Assembly: GCA_011109175.1 (NCBI GenBank)
Contig: RDEW01000087.1
Location: 62,001 to 126,000 of the forward strand
Direction: 5' to 3'
DNA from: Dicyema japonicum
Lineage: Eukaryota > Dicyemida > Rhombozoa > Dicyemidae
Length of the DNA stretch: 64,000 nucleotides
Part shown: positions 11,129 through 22,369 of the stretch, piece by piece
How positions within the stretch are numbered: position 1 is the stretch's first letter
Layout of the letters: each line of letters opens with the position of its first letter
Made by a program: the position numbers and the translations under genes
Notes under the pieces: model-generated
The model's database searches: none
Told to the model about the DNA's origin: nothing
What the model saw: only the letters and a program-made list of their open reading frames with translations

Positions 11129-11398
11129 TATACGACTATTCTACTCACGTGTATGTAATATGTATTACGCGACCAATTACTCATCATGATATTTTCTCCA
11201 TATCCCAACCCTCTAATTTATTTAGTCTATCAAGCAACAACTGGCTATTTGTCCTTTTTCTTCTCTCACAATTAGGAAGAGCCTTAAATCATTATTCAGC
11301 ACAGCACTGACGTCGCTCTCTCCAGGAGACTCTCTGTTTTCAGTATTCAAAATTTCTCTTTATTCTCTCAACCCTGAGATTATCCAAAGAGCCGTGAT
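11129..11398. repeat. Direct repeat R3, copy 1 (second copy at 12,147-12,425)
   Basis: About 270 bp, ~95% like 12,147-12,425, starting TGTCCTCCTATACGACTATT in both. A frame of 104 codons runs through the second copy only. No known domain was recognised in it. Confidence 0.8.
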
Positions 11399-11479
11399 CT
11401 ATTTCTTCGGAATCACTTTGTTTAGTTTTTGTCAGTTAACAGTGGTCTTTGTAATTAATTTAATTAATATAAGAAATTT

Positions 11480-11950
11480 TTATTTTTTGAATGGTTTAAA
11501 TCTAATAATTTAAAAAAAACCAACACGCTATAATAATTTTTTTGTTAGTAAGAAGTTTGTTTTTTTGACGTTCGAGAGAAAGAAAGAAATTATTTTCTTG
11601 ATGATGGTGTATATCTGACATTAAGAAGACATCGAATTTTACAAGTATGGAATTTTTGGACGGATAATGAAGTTAAAAAAAGAAAGGTTTAATAAATTTA
11701 AGGCTGTGATTCAATCTTGCGGAGGAAGGATGTTAAGAAAGGTTGTGGAAAAATGATTTAACAGTTTTCAAAGTTGTAGACAGGGTTGTCAGAAAAAAAT
11801 GCCCTGGCACAATTATAAAAACTCGTAGAGATGCTCTGAATGAGCGCATGGATATATCTATTATGTAGCAAGCCAAAGCTATTACCGAGCCACAGACGTT
11901 ACCGTTGACAGCTGTCATCTACTGTTATTTTAATCAAAATTTATTCAATA
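11480..11950. other. Unassigned remnant ending in a shared terminal motif
   Basis: No protein family recognised. Near its right end (about 11,885-11,915) is GAGCCACAGACGTTACCGTT, whose reverse complement occurs at about 41,780-41,810 just after an integrase C-terminus-like remnant. This suggests both are ends of the same DNA transposon type. Confidence 0.4.
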
Positions 11951-12146
11951 CTATAATTGTTTCTATTTTTATAAATTATTATATTCCGATACAAAGATTA
12001 ATTCTACGATAATATTAATAATTATTATTAAATTATTTTATCAAAAATTTACTCAAATTTTAGTCTGGCTGACTATTAATTGAATATAAAATAATAATCC
12101 ACGCTAAAAAATTTCGTTACATTGACCTGATGCCTATTACAAAGAC

Positions 12147-12425
12147 TTTGTCCTCCTATACGACTATTCTACTCACGTGCATGTAATATGTATTACGCGA
12201 CCAATTACTCATCATGATATTTTCTCCATATCCCAACCCTCTAATCTATTTAGTCTATCATGCAACAACTGGATATTTGTCCCTTTTCTTCTCCCTCAAT
12301 TAGGAAGAGCCTTAAATCCATTATTCAGCACAGCACTGACGTCCCTTTCTCCAGGAGACTCTCTGCTACCAGTATTCAAAATTTCTCTTCATTCTCTCAA
12401 CCCTGAAACCATCCAAAGAGCGTTC
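12147..12425. repeat. Direct repeat R3, copy 2
   Basis: Second copy of the 11,129-11,398 segment. The intervening 0.75 kb is not repeated. Confidence 0.8.
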
Positions 12426-12505
12426 TCTCTCATATATGTCTTGAGAGGGTTTGGAATGAGAAGACGTAAATTTATAGATACATGTGTTTAGCTGTACAAA
12501 TAAGG

Positions 12506-13075
12506 CGGAGAAAGCATTCGTCTGTAAAGACGTATCGGGGACGGAATATCTGTGCTAGTTGATGTCTTCTGAATTGAGGATGATTTCTTTCAAAGCGAAA
12601 ATACCTTCGATTGGAAGGAGTTACTCATCATTCCCTGCTATGACGCTAGTTTTGTTAAAGGACTCAATTCAACCTTGGTCGTTTTTCCAAATTAGTCATT
12701 TAAGCTTTTATGTTTTTTTATATTTCAAAATTGTGAAAGATTTTGTACTACATTGCTCGGTGTATTACATATTACTGTATAAAGTAATCNCGGAGAAAGC
12801 ATTCGTCTGTAAAGACGTATCGGGGACGGAATATCTGTGCTAGTTGATGTCTTCTGAATTGAGGATGATTTCTTTCGAAGCGAAAATACCTTCGATTGGA
12901 AGGAGTTACTCATCATTCCCTGCTATGACGCTAGTTTTGTTAAAGGACTCAATTCAACCTTGGTCGTTTTTCCAAATTAGTCATTTAAGCTTTTATGTTT
13001 TTTTATATTTCAAAATTGTGAAAGATTTTGTACTACATTGCTCGGTGTATTACATATTACTGTATAAAGTAATCA
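12506..13075. repeat. 285-bp direct duplication with a single N at the junction
   Basis: Units 12,506-12,789 and 12,791-13,075 are nearly identical and are separated by one N at 12,790. The lone N suggests two contig ends joined without merging their overlap, so the duplication may be artificial. Confidence 0.85.
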
Positions 13076-13084
13076 CTTATTCTT

Positions 13085-13170
13085 ATTATTATTTATTAAC
13101 CCCGGATTCACCGAGAAAGAAGTTAAATTAACCAACTAATTAAGTGCATCCAGTTTCCACTTCTACAGGA
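13085..13170 (-). repeat. LINE-C 3' end fragment
   Basis: The sequence TTATTAACCCC..TCACC.GAGAAAGA followed by CTAATTAAGTG matches the 3'-terminal region of LINE-C at 23,155-23,215 and 51,780-51,840. Only the tail is present. Confidence 0.55.
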
Positions 13171-14331
13171 ACAGAGTCCATCCTGAATCAGCATAAAGGG
13201 TAAGACGTCCATTACATGCAGTTGTGGAAACCCCTCAAGTGGAGTGGGGAAAAGCCAGTGATCCTTTTTCATGCCGGCCTGGCACTAGGCGTCACCTAGA
13301 TAGGTGGATCACATGACGCCACTCTGATAGGAAGAGAGAGGAGGAACAGACAGCAAGCAGAAAAGTTAAACCAATTAAAAACGCAGCAACACATGGCGCC
13401 ACGCGGCAAATCAATAAAGTAACTTCTAATAGAGTATGTCCACCACTATTGGAGGGATGATCCTAGATTGGAGTTTGACTTTGCCTCCTATCACTTTCGT
13501 TGCTTGTGTGGTCATTCTAGAATTTATATGTATTGGAGTCTATTGAATACACTTACTTTTGTCCAACACCCCCAAATATGTACGAGTGGATCAGTTCTGC
13601 CTACTCTGGCGAAATTCTCCCTAAGTTAATCTACCTTGATGGGGTTTGTGAGAACACCAAACTGGCAGTGCAAGTATGTGTGGAATATGATGAAACAGCT
13701 TGTCTCGGTTATAGCTGATAGGAGATTCTCTTCAGAGATGCACCTTCAAGTAAAATCTGTGTTTGGAAACCGCCTTCGATTTTGTTAGTTGAATTTGGTT
13801 AGCATAGCTGTGGAAGCTACAATGAAGAAGAAGGAAGATAAGGAACTCAATTTAATGGAGAGGGTAGTAGTGGCCATGCATAAACTGAGCATACAAAATT
13901 AAACAAAAAGATATAACTTCTGTTGACACTGAGACTCTTCCTCAATGTGTTTATATTCCCTGTCTTTATGCCATCAATGTGTTTATATTCGCTGTTTTCA
14001 TGCCATTCTGTTGTTACTCACATAATCAAAAACTTATCTCCTGTCTTCTGATTACCAAATGTCATTGTTTCTATTATTTTATTATATACGTTCAAAAAAG
14101 CAAGTGACAAAAGTGAAGACCTTAGTCCGCCATTTCCATCTGACATCCGAATAATCGATTTGGCACAAATGTTGAGTAGCAATGACCAGGTTATTATGCT
14201 ATCAATAGAACACAACGATGACTTGATGTAGATTATCTTTTCATTTAAGCAACTACGAGTCATTAGAGGAGGATTTGGGGGAGATGTTAATTCGAATGTA
14301 CGCAATTCTGTGACAAGGTTGAATTCATTTT

Positions 14332-14588
14332 AGAGCAATAATGAATTATCGGGACAGTCAATTTTACCTGAGGATTTCAAAGAATTCAAAGTCTCGTCTT
14401 AATACTACTTTAAATTGATTTCGTACCACAGACTCGAAACAGGGAACGTTATTTCACTTTAGGGCAATAATGAATTATCGGGACAGTCAATTTTACCTGA
14501 GGATTTCAAAGAATTCAAAGTCTCGTCTTAATACTACTTTAAATTGATTTCGTACCACAGACTCGAAACAGGGAACGTTATACCTGAA
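14332..14588. repeat. 129-bp tandem duplication
   Basis: Two units offset by 129 bp (14,332 and 14,461), almost identical, each containing AATGAATTATCGGGACAG. Confidence 0.85.
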
Positions 14589-14809
14589 TATTCAAGAATG
14601 TTGTTTGGATAAGTACTGAATGGACATTTCATGACATTACATCGAGATTATGGCATAACTACCTTAGATTGTTAGTCATATATGTTACGCAGGGTAATAC
14701 TCGATGTACTATGGCTGTGTTGCTTGGAATGTTTGCGAATAGGTTAATTGTCGATTATTTGTAGGTTTGGAACTGGTGATATGGCTGTACTTCCTTGTTG
14801 AATGTGCAT

Positions 14810-15027
14810 AGTACAGCACTTTTTAGTGGGAGTAGTACGATTGAGTTTCCACTCACATTTCAATCAGCAGCATTTCTTAGCATTGTAATGTACACTTTAG
14901 AGCGTGTAATGCTTTCCTAGTACAGCACTCTTTAGTGGGAGTAGTACGATTGAGTTTCCACTCACATTTCAATCAGCAGCATTTCTTAGCATTGTAATGT
15001 ACACTTTAGAGCGTGTAATGCTTTCCT
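14810..15027. repeat. 109-bp tandem duplication
   Basis: Two units offset by 109 bp (14,810 and 14,919), identical over GTGGGAGTAGTACGATTGAG and beyond. Confidence 0.85.
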
Positions 15028-16128
15028 TTTGAATTCTCTACTTAATGGGATTGGTTATAATGGGGGTTATTTTAGCTGTGTTTTCTTCCCCCCCATAAAA
15101 TACTGTGGCTTTGGAGGCATACTCACTTTGCTGGACTCTCATTTGGAATGATCTCTATGAGAGTTGTTATTTATCTGATGAATATAGAAAGAGGATGACT
15201 GCAGTGATGAGGTTGCTTAAATAACCCAGATTTTGTTGTATTTGATGGAGGGTAGCAGAAAGTCCCGTATAGTTTGACTGATTTTGACAATTAGTACTCT
15301 CTGTGTGGAAGTGTTCAGAACAAACCCAGTCATATTCTCAGAGTTATTATTGTACTCATTTTAGGACGGTCGGAGAATAAACAGTGATGTCTCCTCATTT
15401 GCAGCAACAGTGGCCCTGGGACTTTTATATTTCAATACTTCTAATAGGTCTGGTTTTCTTTACTACAGATTCATTATTGAGAGTCTTTCCTTACCGAATG
15501 GAATTTTGGGCTAGTCTGCTAATAAACCTGGGGATTCTCACTCTTAGAGTATTATTTTGGTTTACCAAGTCTATCCCTCTGTTTGGTTGACTGGGAACGA
15601 TTGGACTGCACAGGGGACTGTTTGTTGTCCACTTTACCTTTATATGTAATTCATGAGGTAATGCCTAATGTTTACTGGATGCCATAGAACACTTGATAGT
15701 ATGCGTTTGGATAATTGGGAGTTGAGGTTGTTGAGTGGTTATATGACAGGGAGTGTTTTATGGCTCATTTGGGGGATGGGCATTAGCAGTGGGCTTTAAA
15801 CTGGTTAGCAGTAATGACCGTGATGCTATGGAATTTATTGTTTGCAGTTAACTCAGTTTAGTTGGGCTTTTTCTACAATTTTTTGGAATACAGTGAATCC
15901 CCCATCCAAGAGAATACATTTTGTGTCTCATTATGTCTGCTTCATTGGTAGATTTGATTATTATATTTTAGATTATGTGTGAGAGTGGTTGTGTGACAGG
16001 CCTTGCAACTTCTCGTTATCTGAGAAGCAGGTTTGTGAGTGATGATAAGTACAAATATGTCAACTATGGTTCACATATGTCTGTGGCAAAGTACAATGAT
16101 CTCCTCTTCTTGCGAATTCCCTGTAAAA

Positions 16129-16250
16129 GGACAGTAATTGTCGTATGTGATAGCGTCCGGGCTGTTGATACTGTCCGGGTTGATAAGACAAATTTATCAC
16201 ATGAAAACATTAACAACCACTAAGTTTTGTCTCAAGAGAAACAAAATAGA
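16129..16250. repeat. Left terminal inverted repeat of the Ginger-like element
   Basis: Pairs with the reverse complement of 18,978-19,095. Matching is strong from about 16,160 inward and weaker at the outer 30 bp, so the exact outer end is uncertain by about 20 bp. Confidence 0.75.
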
Positions 16251-16765
16251 CAAAAAACAAAAAATTTTATTTTGAGTCAATAAAGCGATTAAGCAAGAAA
16301 AGGGTCGAAAATAGAAGAGGTCGAAGGATCGGTCTCTTGTTCACTCAAAAAACAAAAAATTTTATTTTGAGTCAATAAAGCGATTAAACATAAAGGGTCG
16401 AAAATAGAAGAGGACGAAGGATCGGTCCCTTGTTCATTCAAAAAACAAAAAAATTTATTTTGAGTCAATAAAGCGATTAAACAAAAAAGGGTCGAAAATA
16501 GAAGAGGTCGAAGGATCGGTCCCTTGTTCATTCAAAAAACAAAAAAATTTATTTTGAGTCAATAAAGCGATTAAACTGGAAAGGGTCGAAAATAGAAGAG
16601 GTCGAAGGATCGGTCCCTTGTTCATTCAAAAAACAAAAAATTTTATTTTGAGTCAATAAAGCGATTAAACACAAAAGGGTCAAAAATAGAAGAGGTCGAA
16701 GGATCGGTCCCTTGTTCACTCAAAAAACAAAAAAATTTATTTTGAGTAAATAAAGCGATTAGCGT
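16251..16765. repeat. Minisatellite, ~94-bp unit, five full copies and a partial sixth
   Basis: Unit starts lie at 16,251, 16,346, 16,439, 16,533, 16,627 and 16,721 (spacing 93-95 bp). Each unit has an A-rich CAAAAAACAAAAAA.TTTAT start, GAGTCAATAAAGCGATTAA and GGTCGAAGGATCGGTC. Units differ by few bases. The array sits just inside the left TIR. An 80-codon minus frame across it is a by-product of the repeat. Confidence 0.95.
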
Positions 16766-16859
16766 GAAAATGGTTATTTGAGTGTTATATAATATTTTTT
16801 TTAATATTTTTAATTTCTTTTAAAAAATTTAAAATTTCACGCTTCATTTTAATTTTGTT

Positions 16860-18158
16860 ATGCTTTCTACATTCAGCATTAATACACCTGATGAATTAAA
16901 GAAAATTATGAATTATCTCGAATATAAACTGTATCCTGATGGATTTAATGAAAATCAAAAGCGGACATTACGCAAAAGATGTTAGAATTTAAAACTGTTA
17001 AATGGAGAATTATTTGTGGATTTAATGGAAATCTTCGTACTGTTATATGTTCATTTCAAGAAGCAAGAATTAATTTAATGTTTCGCTAAGGAACATTCTA
17101 TTTGACATCCTGGTGTTTCCAAGATGTGCAAATTAATTTGCGAAAAGTACATTGGCATCAATCAAAAAATTATTCGCCATTTTGTATCTACTTGTGATTC
17201 CTGTAACCATTTCAACAGTCTAAAGACTTGTGAAGATATTCAAATGATTACTGTTTCACATAAATTCGAAAGATTTATGGCTGATTGTATAGATCTTCGT
17301 AGATATTCTTCTTATAATAAAGAATATAAATGGATTCTTAATATAATTGACTGTTACTCAAAATTCGCTTGGTCATTTTCTTTAATTAGTAAAACATCTC
17401 AAAATATTAAAAATTCTTTTGAAGACATGTTTTTATCAGTTGGGCCACCTGAAACATTGCACACGGACAATGGAAAAAAGTTTTGTAACTCTGAAGTTTC
17501 AGCATTATTATGTGATTGGGGGATAACGGCGATTCATGGTAGACCAATACATCCTCAATCACAAGGGCAGGTGGAACGCTATAATAAAACGCTAAAACGT
17601 TGGTTAGCGAAAACTCTATTTCAATCTGAATCTAATAATTGGATTGACATATTGAAAACTACTGTTTATAAATATAACATTTCTATTCATCGTGCTACTG
17701 GAAAGTCACCTTTCAAGTTAGCTTTATGAATTTTATTTTTAGACTATTATTTGGTACTTCGGGATTCAATATTGTTTTTGGGTCTGATAATAAAGTGATC
17801 GAATTACCAGCCCAAAGAACTGAACATTTTTCAGATGATGAAATTCAAGAAAATTGTTCTCTTTCTGAAATCCAATTACATCACCAAACATCAGAACATT
17901 TTGAAAATTATAAAAGAAAAGTAAAAGAAAACGCAAATTAAAATTTTCAAACAAATCATGTCAAAATAGGCGATACTGTTTTCATTAAATCAGATTTAGA
18001 TAACAACCAGAAAACAAAAAAAACATGCCTTGGACAGTTTTTTTGAAAGGGAACATTATGTTGTTATAGAGGAACTATTACATTTTGTTATCGTTAAGGG
18101 AGTTTCCACAGATGAAACAAAAAAAGTTTCAAAATCAAGAATTAAAAAAATTAAGTAG
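16860..18158 (+). pseudogene. Ginger-like integrase-type transposase, frameshifted
   Basis: Starts ATG at 16,860 with DELKKIMNYLEYKLYPDGF. After two frame changes (near 16,983 and 17,085) it continues to a zinc-binding HHCC-like region (HPGVSK ... CDSCNHF). The rve core follows: first Asp in FMADCIDLRRYS, second in ETLHTDNGKKF, and Glu in SQGQVERYNKTLKRW, so the D,D,E triad is present. The intact core frame is 17,124-17,729. A further frame change leads to a C-terminal KIGDTVFIKSDLDN and KVSKSRIKKIK segment (to 18,158) that matches the tail of Ginger-type integrases. The family integrates DNA by strand transfer in the nucleus. Closest relatives by memory are KRBA2-type integrases. TIRs flank it. 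Confidence 0.85.
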
Positions 18159-18159
18159 T

Positions 18160-18977
18160 CTTTAAATACAGTTTATTTGTATGATAGTAAAAAAGTTTTT
18201 GATTTTTTAATATCGTTTTTATATTAAAAGTTGTTAAATTTTTGTTATGATCATTCAATAACGGTTCCATTTCGGGTCCATATAAAGGTTCCATTGATTC
18301 TGTTAGAGCCATTCTTATTCGTTAGCATACGTTCTTTCACTCATATTCAAAGATCTGGCAAACTTCACGAATGTGTAGTCACTCGGCCATCCCAAGTGAG
18401 TACAATCAAGACAATCTTGAACTCTGCGTGGTGTATCAAACTCCAACTCTTTGGAAAGAAACTTTTAGTTAGCAAAAGAAATGATTTCTACTTTTCATTT
18501 TTTTATTTATATTTTATTTCAATTTTATGGCTCATTAGTTTCAGTGAAAAAAAATGAGAAAAATAATGGTCCAGAGCAAGTGAATAGAATATAGAAACAG
18601 ATACACCATTTTCAACAGGGTCCTGGGCCAATTGCTCATTGGGTACTTGTCGACGTCTTTGAATGTATAAGAGCTTCCTAACTCAGACTCTGTTATATCT
18701 TCATCGAATCATCGATATTTGATTTATTTGTAATTTTTATCACATATTTTAATCTTTTCTTTTTATATTTTAAATTTTATTCTAATTTGAATTACTTAAT
18801 TCAACCTTATCAGTTTAATGTTATAAGATATAAATATCTCAATAATATGGCATTACCTAAATATTTTCGGATTTGCTACAAAGTAACCTTATATCTCGGT
18901 ACTTTTCCTTTGGATTTAACATCTCTACTTTACTCCGGGATTTTACTTTTCTATTTTCCTTGGGGATTTAACCTATC
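18160..18977. other. Non-coding 3' part of the Ginger-like element
   Basis: AT-rich sequence between the transposase and the right TIR. Frames at 18,231-18,557 and 18,787-18,996 are open but show no domain. The second runs into the TIR. Confidence 0.5.
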
Positions 18978-19095
18978 TCTATTTTGTTTCTCTTGAGACA
19001 AAACTTATGGTTGTTAATGTTTTCAAGTGATAAATTTGTCTCTTCAACCCGGACAGTATCAACGCCCCGGGTTCTTATGAAATACGACAGTAATT
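18978..19095. repeat. Right terminal inverted repeat of the Ginger-like element
   Basis: Reverse complement of 16,129-16,250 with scattered mismatches. Confidence 0.75.
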
Positions 19096-20246
19096 ATATA
19101 AGACATCGGCTGACATGTACTCCACGTGGTATTGTGGGTATGTTATGTGCTTTTACTATTATTTTCCCTCAAGTGTCATTGGTAGTAGATACCATCACCA
19201 ACCTATCAGGAATCTCTACACTGGCGTGTGATTGTAGTTCTCTATTGAGTGTTGTTATTGTTTGTTTTATTTTCAGCACTGCCGAGAACACATAAAAAAG
19301 CAAAAGTCAATTGTTGATAATGTAATTCTTATATATTAATTGCAGTCATCTATTAAGGATTTGTTTTGGCGGGAAATTAAATTTATTTGTTGTGGTGTTA
19401 TTTTAGTATTGTTCTGTGTTGTCTCAGAGACAATTCACACCTAATTATCGTTTGCATCTAAACAACTTTCGGTTGATCAAAGAGTTCTTTTTTTCATTCT
19501 CTTTGAATCCTCGTTTATTATCGACCAAATTTTACATAGACCACGTGTACAATGAGTTGATGAAAAATATTGATATGATAATTAATAAGCTGTATAAGTT
19601 CAATGGTGATTATGTATGTAAATGTTAGATGTACAAACTCACAAATTGATGTGTTATTTGTTGGGACCCCGACTTGATGATTATGAAGTGATTAATATGG
19701 TTTGGAGTTGATTTAGATATGAAAAGACAGTGTGAACATCAAAAATTATTTCATTTAATATAAATGTCCTCTAAATTTCCACTAATATCTGATGTAATGA
19801 AGACTATTCCCCAGACATCACTTGACTTTGCACGTTTTATATATTTAAGGTTCACTACTCATTAATTTTAATAAATACTGGTTATTTGTAAGGAATTTGT
19901 AAGAATACCTTCATAGTCCTCTAAATTTGTGACTATGATCATGATAGTGACAAATAATTAAATAATCCGTTATATTAAGTAGTAACAATATGGATTATAA
20001 CAATAAACGTCAATCATCAATAATCATTTTATAACTTAATATAAGGACTTGTCTTTCTTAAAAATAGTTAGTGAATAAAAAATTAAAAACCCACGATGAT
20101 ATTAGTTAACTGTTAATTAAAGCTTTACACAAATTATAATGCTATCTTATTTTTGTATGTCTGTTCGATGCTATAATCGTTCATGTTTTGAAGGAAAATG
20201 TTCAATCTCAGAGACAGATTAATATAAATTATTGCAAAATGAATAA
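19096..20246. other. Unassigned sequence upstream of membrane-family copy 3
   Basis: AT-rich. Frames at 18,984-19,295 and 19,416-19,628 have no recognisable domain. No repeat copy elsewhere in the window was noticed. Confidence 0.4.
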
Positions 20247-20560
20247 TTGTTTAGGTACAATTTTTCGATTAAAAACAATATTACTTATTTTTGTGACAGG
20301 GAGACAAAGAATCAATTTAGGATCTATAATTCATCCTTAGCTTATTTCCACCCATTTAAAAATGATTCAAATTGTCTTAGGACTTTGTTATATAAGACTT
20401 CTCAAATTGCGAGTAATTTGTTCCTTTAATGCGCAATCGTTATTCGAGAACAACAGGCTCAGGATCAATGTAGACTTCCATGGATACCTAGACTTCAGTG
20501 TTTTAAAAGAACCCTAGAGAGTCTTACATTGAAGTATGAGAGAAATAGCCCGTAGATGGA
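20247..20560 (+). pseudogene. Exon-like end of an unidentified gene upstream of copy 3
   Basis: An open frame (20,247-20,429) reads ETKNQFRIYNSSLAYFHPFK and ends just after a GAGTAATTTG donor-like site. About 40 bp on, after an AG, EQQAQDQCRLPWIPRLQCF and KRTLESLTLKYERN can be read. The same end piece, diverged, precedes membrane-family copy 2 at about 8,580-8,705 (minus), with the donor-like and acceptor-like sites in the same place. This suggests the 3' end of a neighbouring gene that was copied together with the membrane-protein gene. Product unknown. Confidence 0.4.
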
Positions 20561-20753
20561 AAAAAGGGTCAATTAGAAAATGGGCGGGGAAAGTTTTTAA
20601 ATGTCAAATAGTAACTTTTTTGGTTGGTTTAATAGTGTCTCTAAATTCAGACATATTAATCCATCATTTGAGATTTTTTTAAGAAATTTTTATTAAATTA
20701 ATAATAATTTAATAATTATAAAATAACCTAAATAAATAAATAATAACCTATAA

Positions 20754-21331
20754 ATGACCCTATCTCTATGTGGATGTGAATTATTAATTATTTTAATAAG
20801 TCATGTAATTCTATATCAATTGGTTTATACTAATTTCGACAATGATCATTCAAACTATGTTGAAGATGTATGTCCTCATTCATATTCAAAAAAATTAAAT
20901 CCGATTACTTGGAGAGTACAAAACAAAACATAGTATTTTTTTGTTTAAAAACCAAATTAACCAATAGTGAAGGATATTTTGCATATTCCCAAGCAGTTTT
21001 TTATTTATATATTTTAGTAACAAGTTGCAGGAATAACACTATTGAAACAACAGTCTCTCCACATATTACTAGAACTGAAATTAAAAATGAGTCAACTCAA
21101 ATGATAACTACAAATATTACTACAACTGAAATTAATTCCAAGTCAATTCCAAAAATGATAATTCTAAATAATAATACTCCAATTAAAAGTAAGTCACCTA
21201 ATCGAACAGTGATAATCGTCAGTATTATTATAATATTTATTATTATCATTGCTATTGCCATTGCTTATTACTACAAGAGGTTTAGGAACAGACCTGTCGA
21301 AATTAGTAGATCAATATTACTTAAATTTTAA
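20754..21331 (+). pseudogene. Membrane-protein family copy 3, ectodomain deleted
   Basis: ATG at 20,754 begins MTLSLCGCELLIILISHVIL, the family leader, and continues to PITWRVQNKT and a stop. The central ectodomain is absent. The 3' half resumes at about 20,940 and reads open to 21,331: a cysteine (VTSCRNNTIETTVSP), stalk repeats TEIKNESTQMITTNITTTEI, then the transmembrane helix VIIVSIIIIFIIIIAIAIAY and a short basic tail (YKRFRNRPVEISRSIL). The conserved intron 2 sequence is retained but the frame is open through it. Likely not functional as a full receptor-like protein. It could make a leaderless stalk-membrane protein. Confidence 0.7.
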
Positions 21332-21335
21332 TTTT

Positions 21336-21850
21336 AAAACTTTTCACGGACTCTATTTTGTTTTTCTCTTTGTTGGTTAGCTTATAACAATTATATTCAC
21401 TATTAAACCAGTGATTTGAGGCAATAAAAACAATAAGTAAAGGTCGACAAAACCAGTCACTCAATTATGTAAGAAAAGCAGGCGCTAAATTAATTATTCA
21501 CATGCAAATCACAATGACACGATGATAGATAGTACCTAAAACTTCGATAAATGGTCATGTATAAAGTTAACATTCTGTCACATTGGAAATTTTTGATTTT
21601 AAGAACGAGACCGTCTTGGGCCCTAAGACTTTTGTTGTCTTGAAACCACCGAACTCCACGAGGAATGTCTTCATCACGTTGGGGAATTTGCTATCGTTCC
21701 ATATGAGACCAGTCCAAAATGCAGTGGTGGCAAACGAAAGTGCATTTATAAACCTCAATTTGAGAGAGGAATGTCTTGGAAACCCGCACTCATCTACTCG
21801 ACAGTAAATGATAGCCATATAAATTGATCAAATGTCCAAAACATAATTAT
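21336..21850. repeat. Shared 3' flank of membrane-family genes, copy 1
   Basis: Sequence downstream of copy 3 that recurs downstream of copy 4 (36,908-37,335) and at 50,525-51,180. It includes TTTTCACGG and AATTATGTAAGAAAAGCAGG motifs. Confidence 0.8.
21567..21818 (-). CDS. Conserved small ORF in the shared 3' flank, unidentified
   Basis: An 83-codon minus frame reads MAIIYCRVDECGFPRHSSLK then FWTGLIWNDSKFPNVMKTF. A related frame with MAIIHCRLDKWGFPSSLNL and FWTGLIWNDCKFHKEMKTFF lies in the copy at 37,063-37,296. Conservation of the reading frame between copies with amino-acid changes suggests coding, possibly one exon of a gene convergent with the membrane-protein gene. The Met may be internal and neighbouring exons may exist. 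No family recognised. Confidence 0.45.
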   Translation of the reverse strand: MAIIYCRVDECGFPRHSSLKLRFINALSFATTAFWTGLIWNDSKFPNVMKTFLVEFGGFKTTKVLGPKTVSFLKSKISNVTEC

Positions 21851-21894
21851 GGCTCATTACTTAATATAAGAGCAAGAAAGAGCTATAAGACTAA

Positions 21895-22335
21895 CCACAC
21901 TACCTCATCATCAGCAGGTTGCTAATTTCATTTATTTTAAATACAATTTTTTTGGCTGTTCGTCGTTACCTCAAAGGAGGATAGAATATGAACAGTCAAA
22001 TATAATATATTCAAAAGGAGTATTGAGAATATAATTAATCCAAGTTTTACTTTATGGAATATGTTTAATTATTATGGTTTATATTCGACTAAATGCTTAT
22101 TATTATTAAGCACTTTCACATTGTAATGACAAAACATGTGCATATTGAAAAACTAGTTATCTTATTCCACGTTCATCTGTCATAAGCAATCTCTCATAGT
22201 CTATCACATCCTCTCATTATATCCGGCTTTTTCCGATCTTTTGAAGGTACCGTCAAGGCTATCTGGAGGGTGATGCTCGGTCGTTCAATGAATCGGGGTG
22301 CGTCAGGCGAACTTTTCCATGGTTGTCTGCATGTT
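21895..22335. repeat. Dispersed repeat R1, copy 2
   Basis: Matches 5,945-6,376 and 39,485-39,800, from CTCATCATCAGCAGGTTGCT onward. The first ~200 bp of the longer copies is absent here. Confidence 0.75.
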
Positions 22336-22369
22336 ATTCAACATATTTAAAATTTATAAAACCAATTAT

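Larger units (their letters stand above)
13170..16128. other. Unassigned region with two tandem duplications
   Basis: About 3 kb with a visibly less AT-rich, more G-rich plus strand than its surroundings. Open frames of 60-95 codons occur (for example 13,533-13,718; 14,018-14,305 minus; 15,384-15,590 with hydrophobic stretches; 15,975-16,223), but none shows a domain I recognise. Linking them by 21-24-nt introns was not convincing. Could be a decayed multi-exon gene or an unknown element. Confidence 0.4.
16129..19095 (+). mobile_element. Ginger-like DDE transposon with long inverted repeats
   Basis: A ~3-kb unit bounded by inverted repeats of about 120 bp (16,129-16,250 and 18,978-19,095). 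Both arms carry GTTGATACTGTCCGGGTTGA followed by AAATTTATCAC, and the inner GTTTTGTCTCAAGAGAAACA. Between them lie a ~94-bp minisatellite and a broken integrase-type transposase. Integrase-like transposase plus TIRs, with no reverse transcriptase or LTRs, is the arrangement of Ginger-type cut-and-paste transposons. The target duplication could not be resolved. The transposase frame is broken, so the copy is not autonomous. Confidence 0.75.

Noticed and set aside
16289-16531. 80-codon minus frame with a repeated Phe/Leu-rich unit
   Set aside because: It is produced by the ~94-bp minisatellite. The unit length varies between 93 and 95, so the frame is lost over other units.
16251-16765. CRISPR-like array
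   Set aside because: The whole ~94-bp unit is repeated with no unique spacers, and the sequence is eukaryotic.
17124-17729. Retroviral or Ty3-type LTR element integrase
   Set aside because: No reverse transcriptase, protease or LTRs are nearby, whereas inverted repeats flank it; a DNA transposon fits better.
21583-21807. 74-codon plus frame overlapping the conserved flank ORF
   Set aside because: The plus frame is not kept in the 37-kb copy, while the minus frame is.
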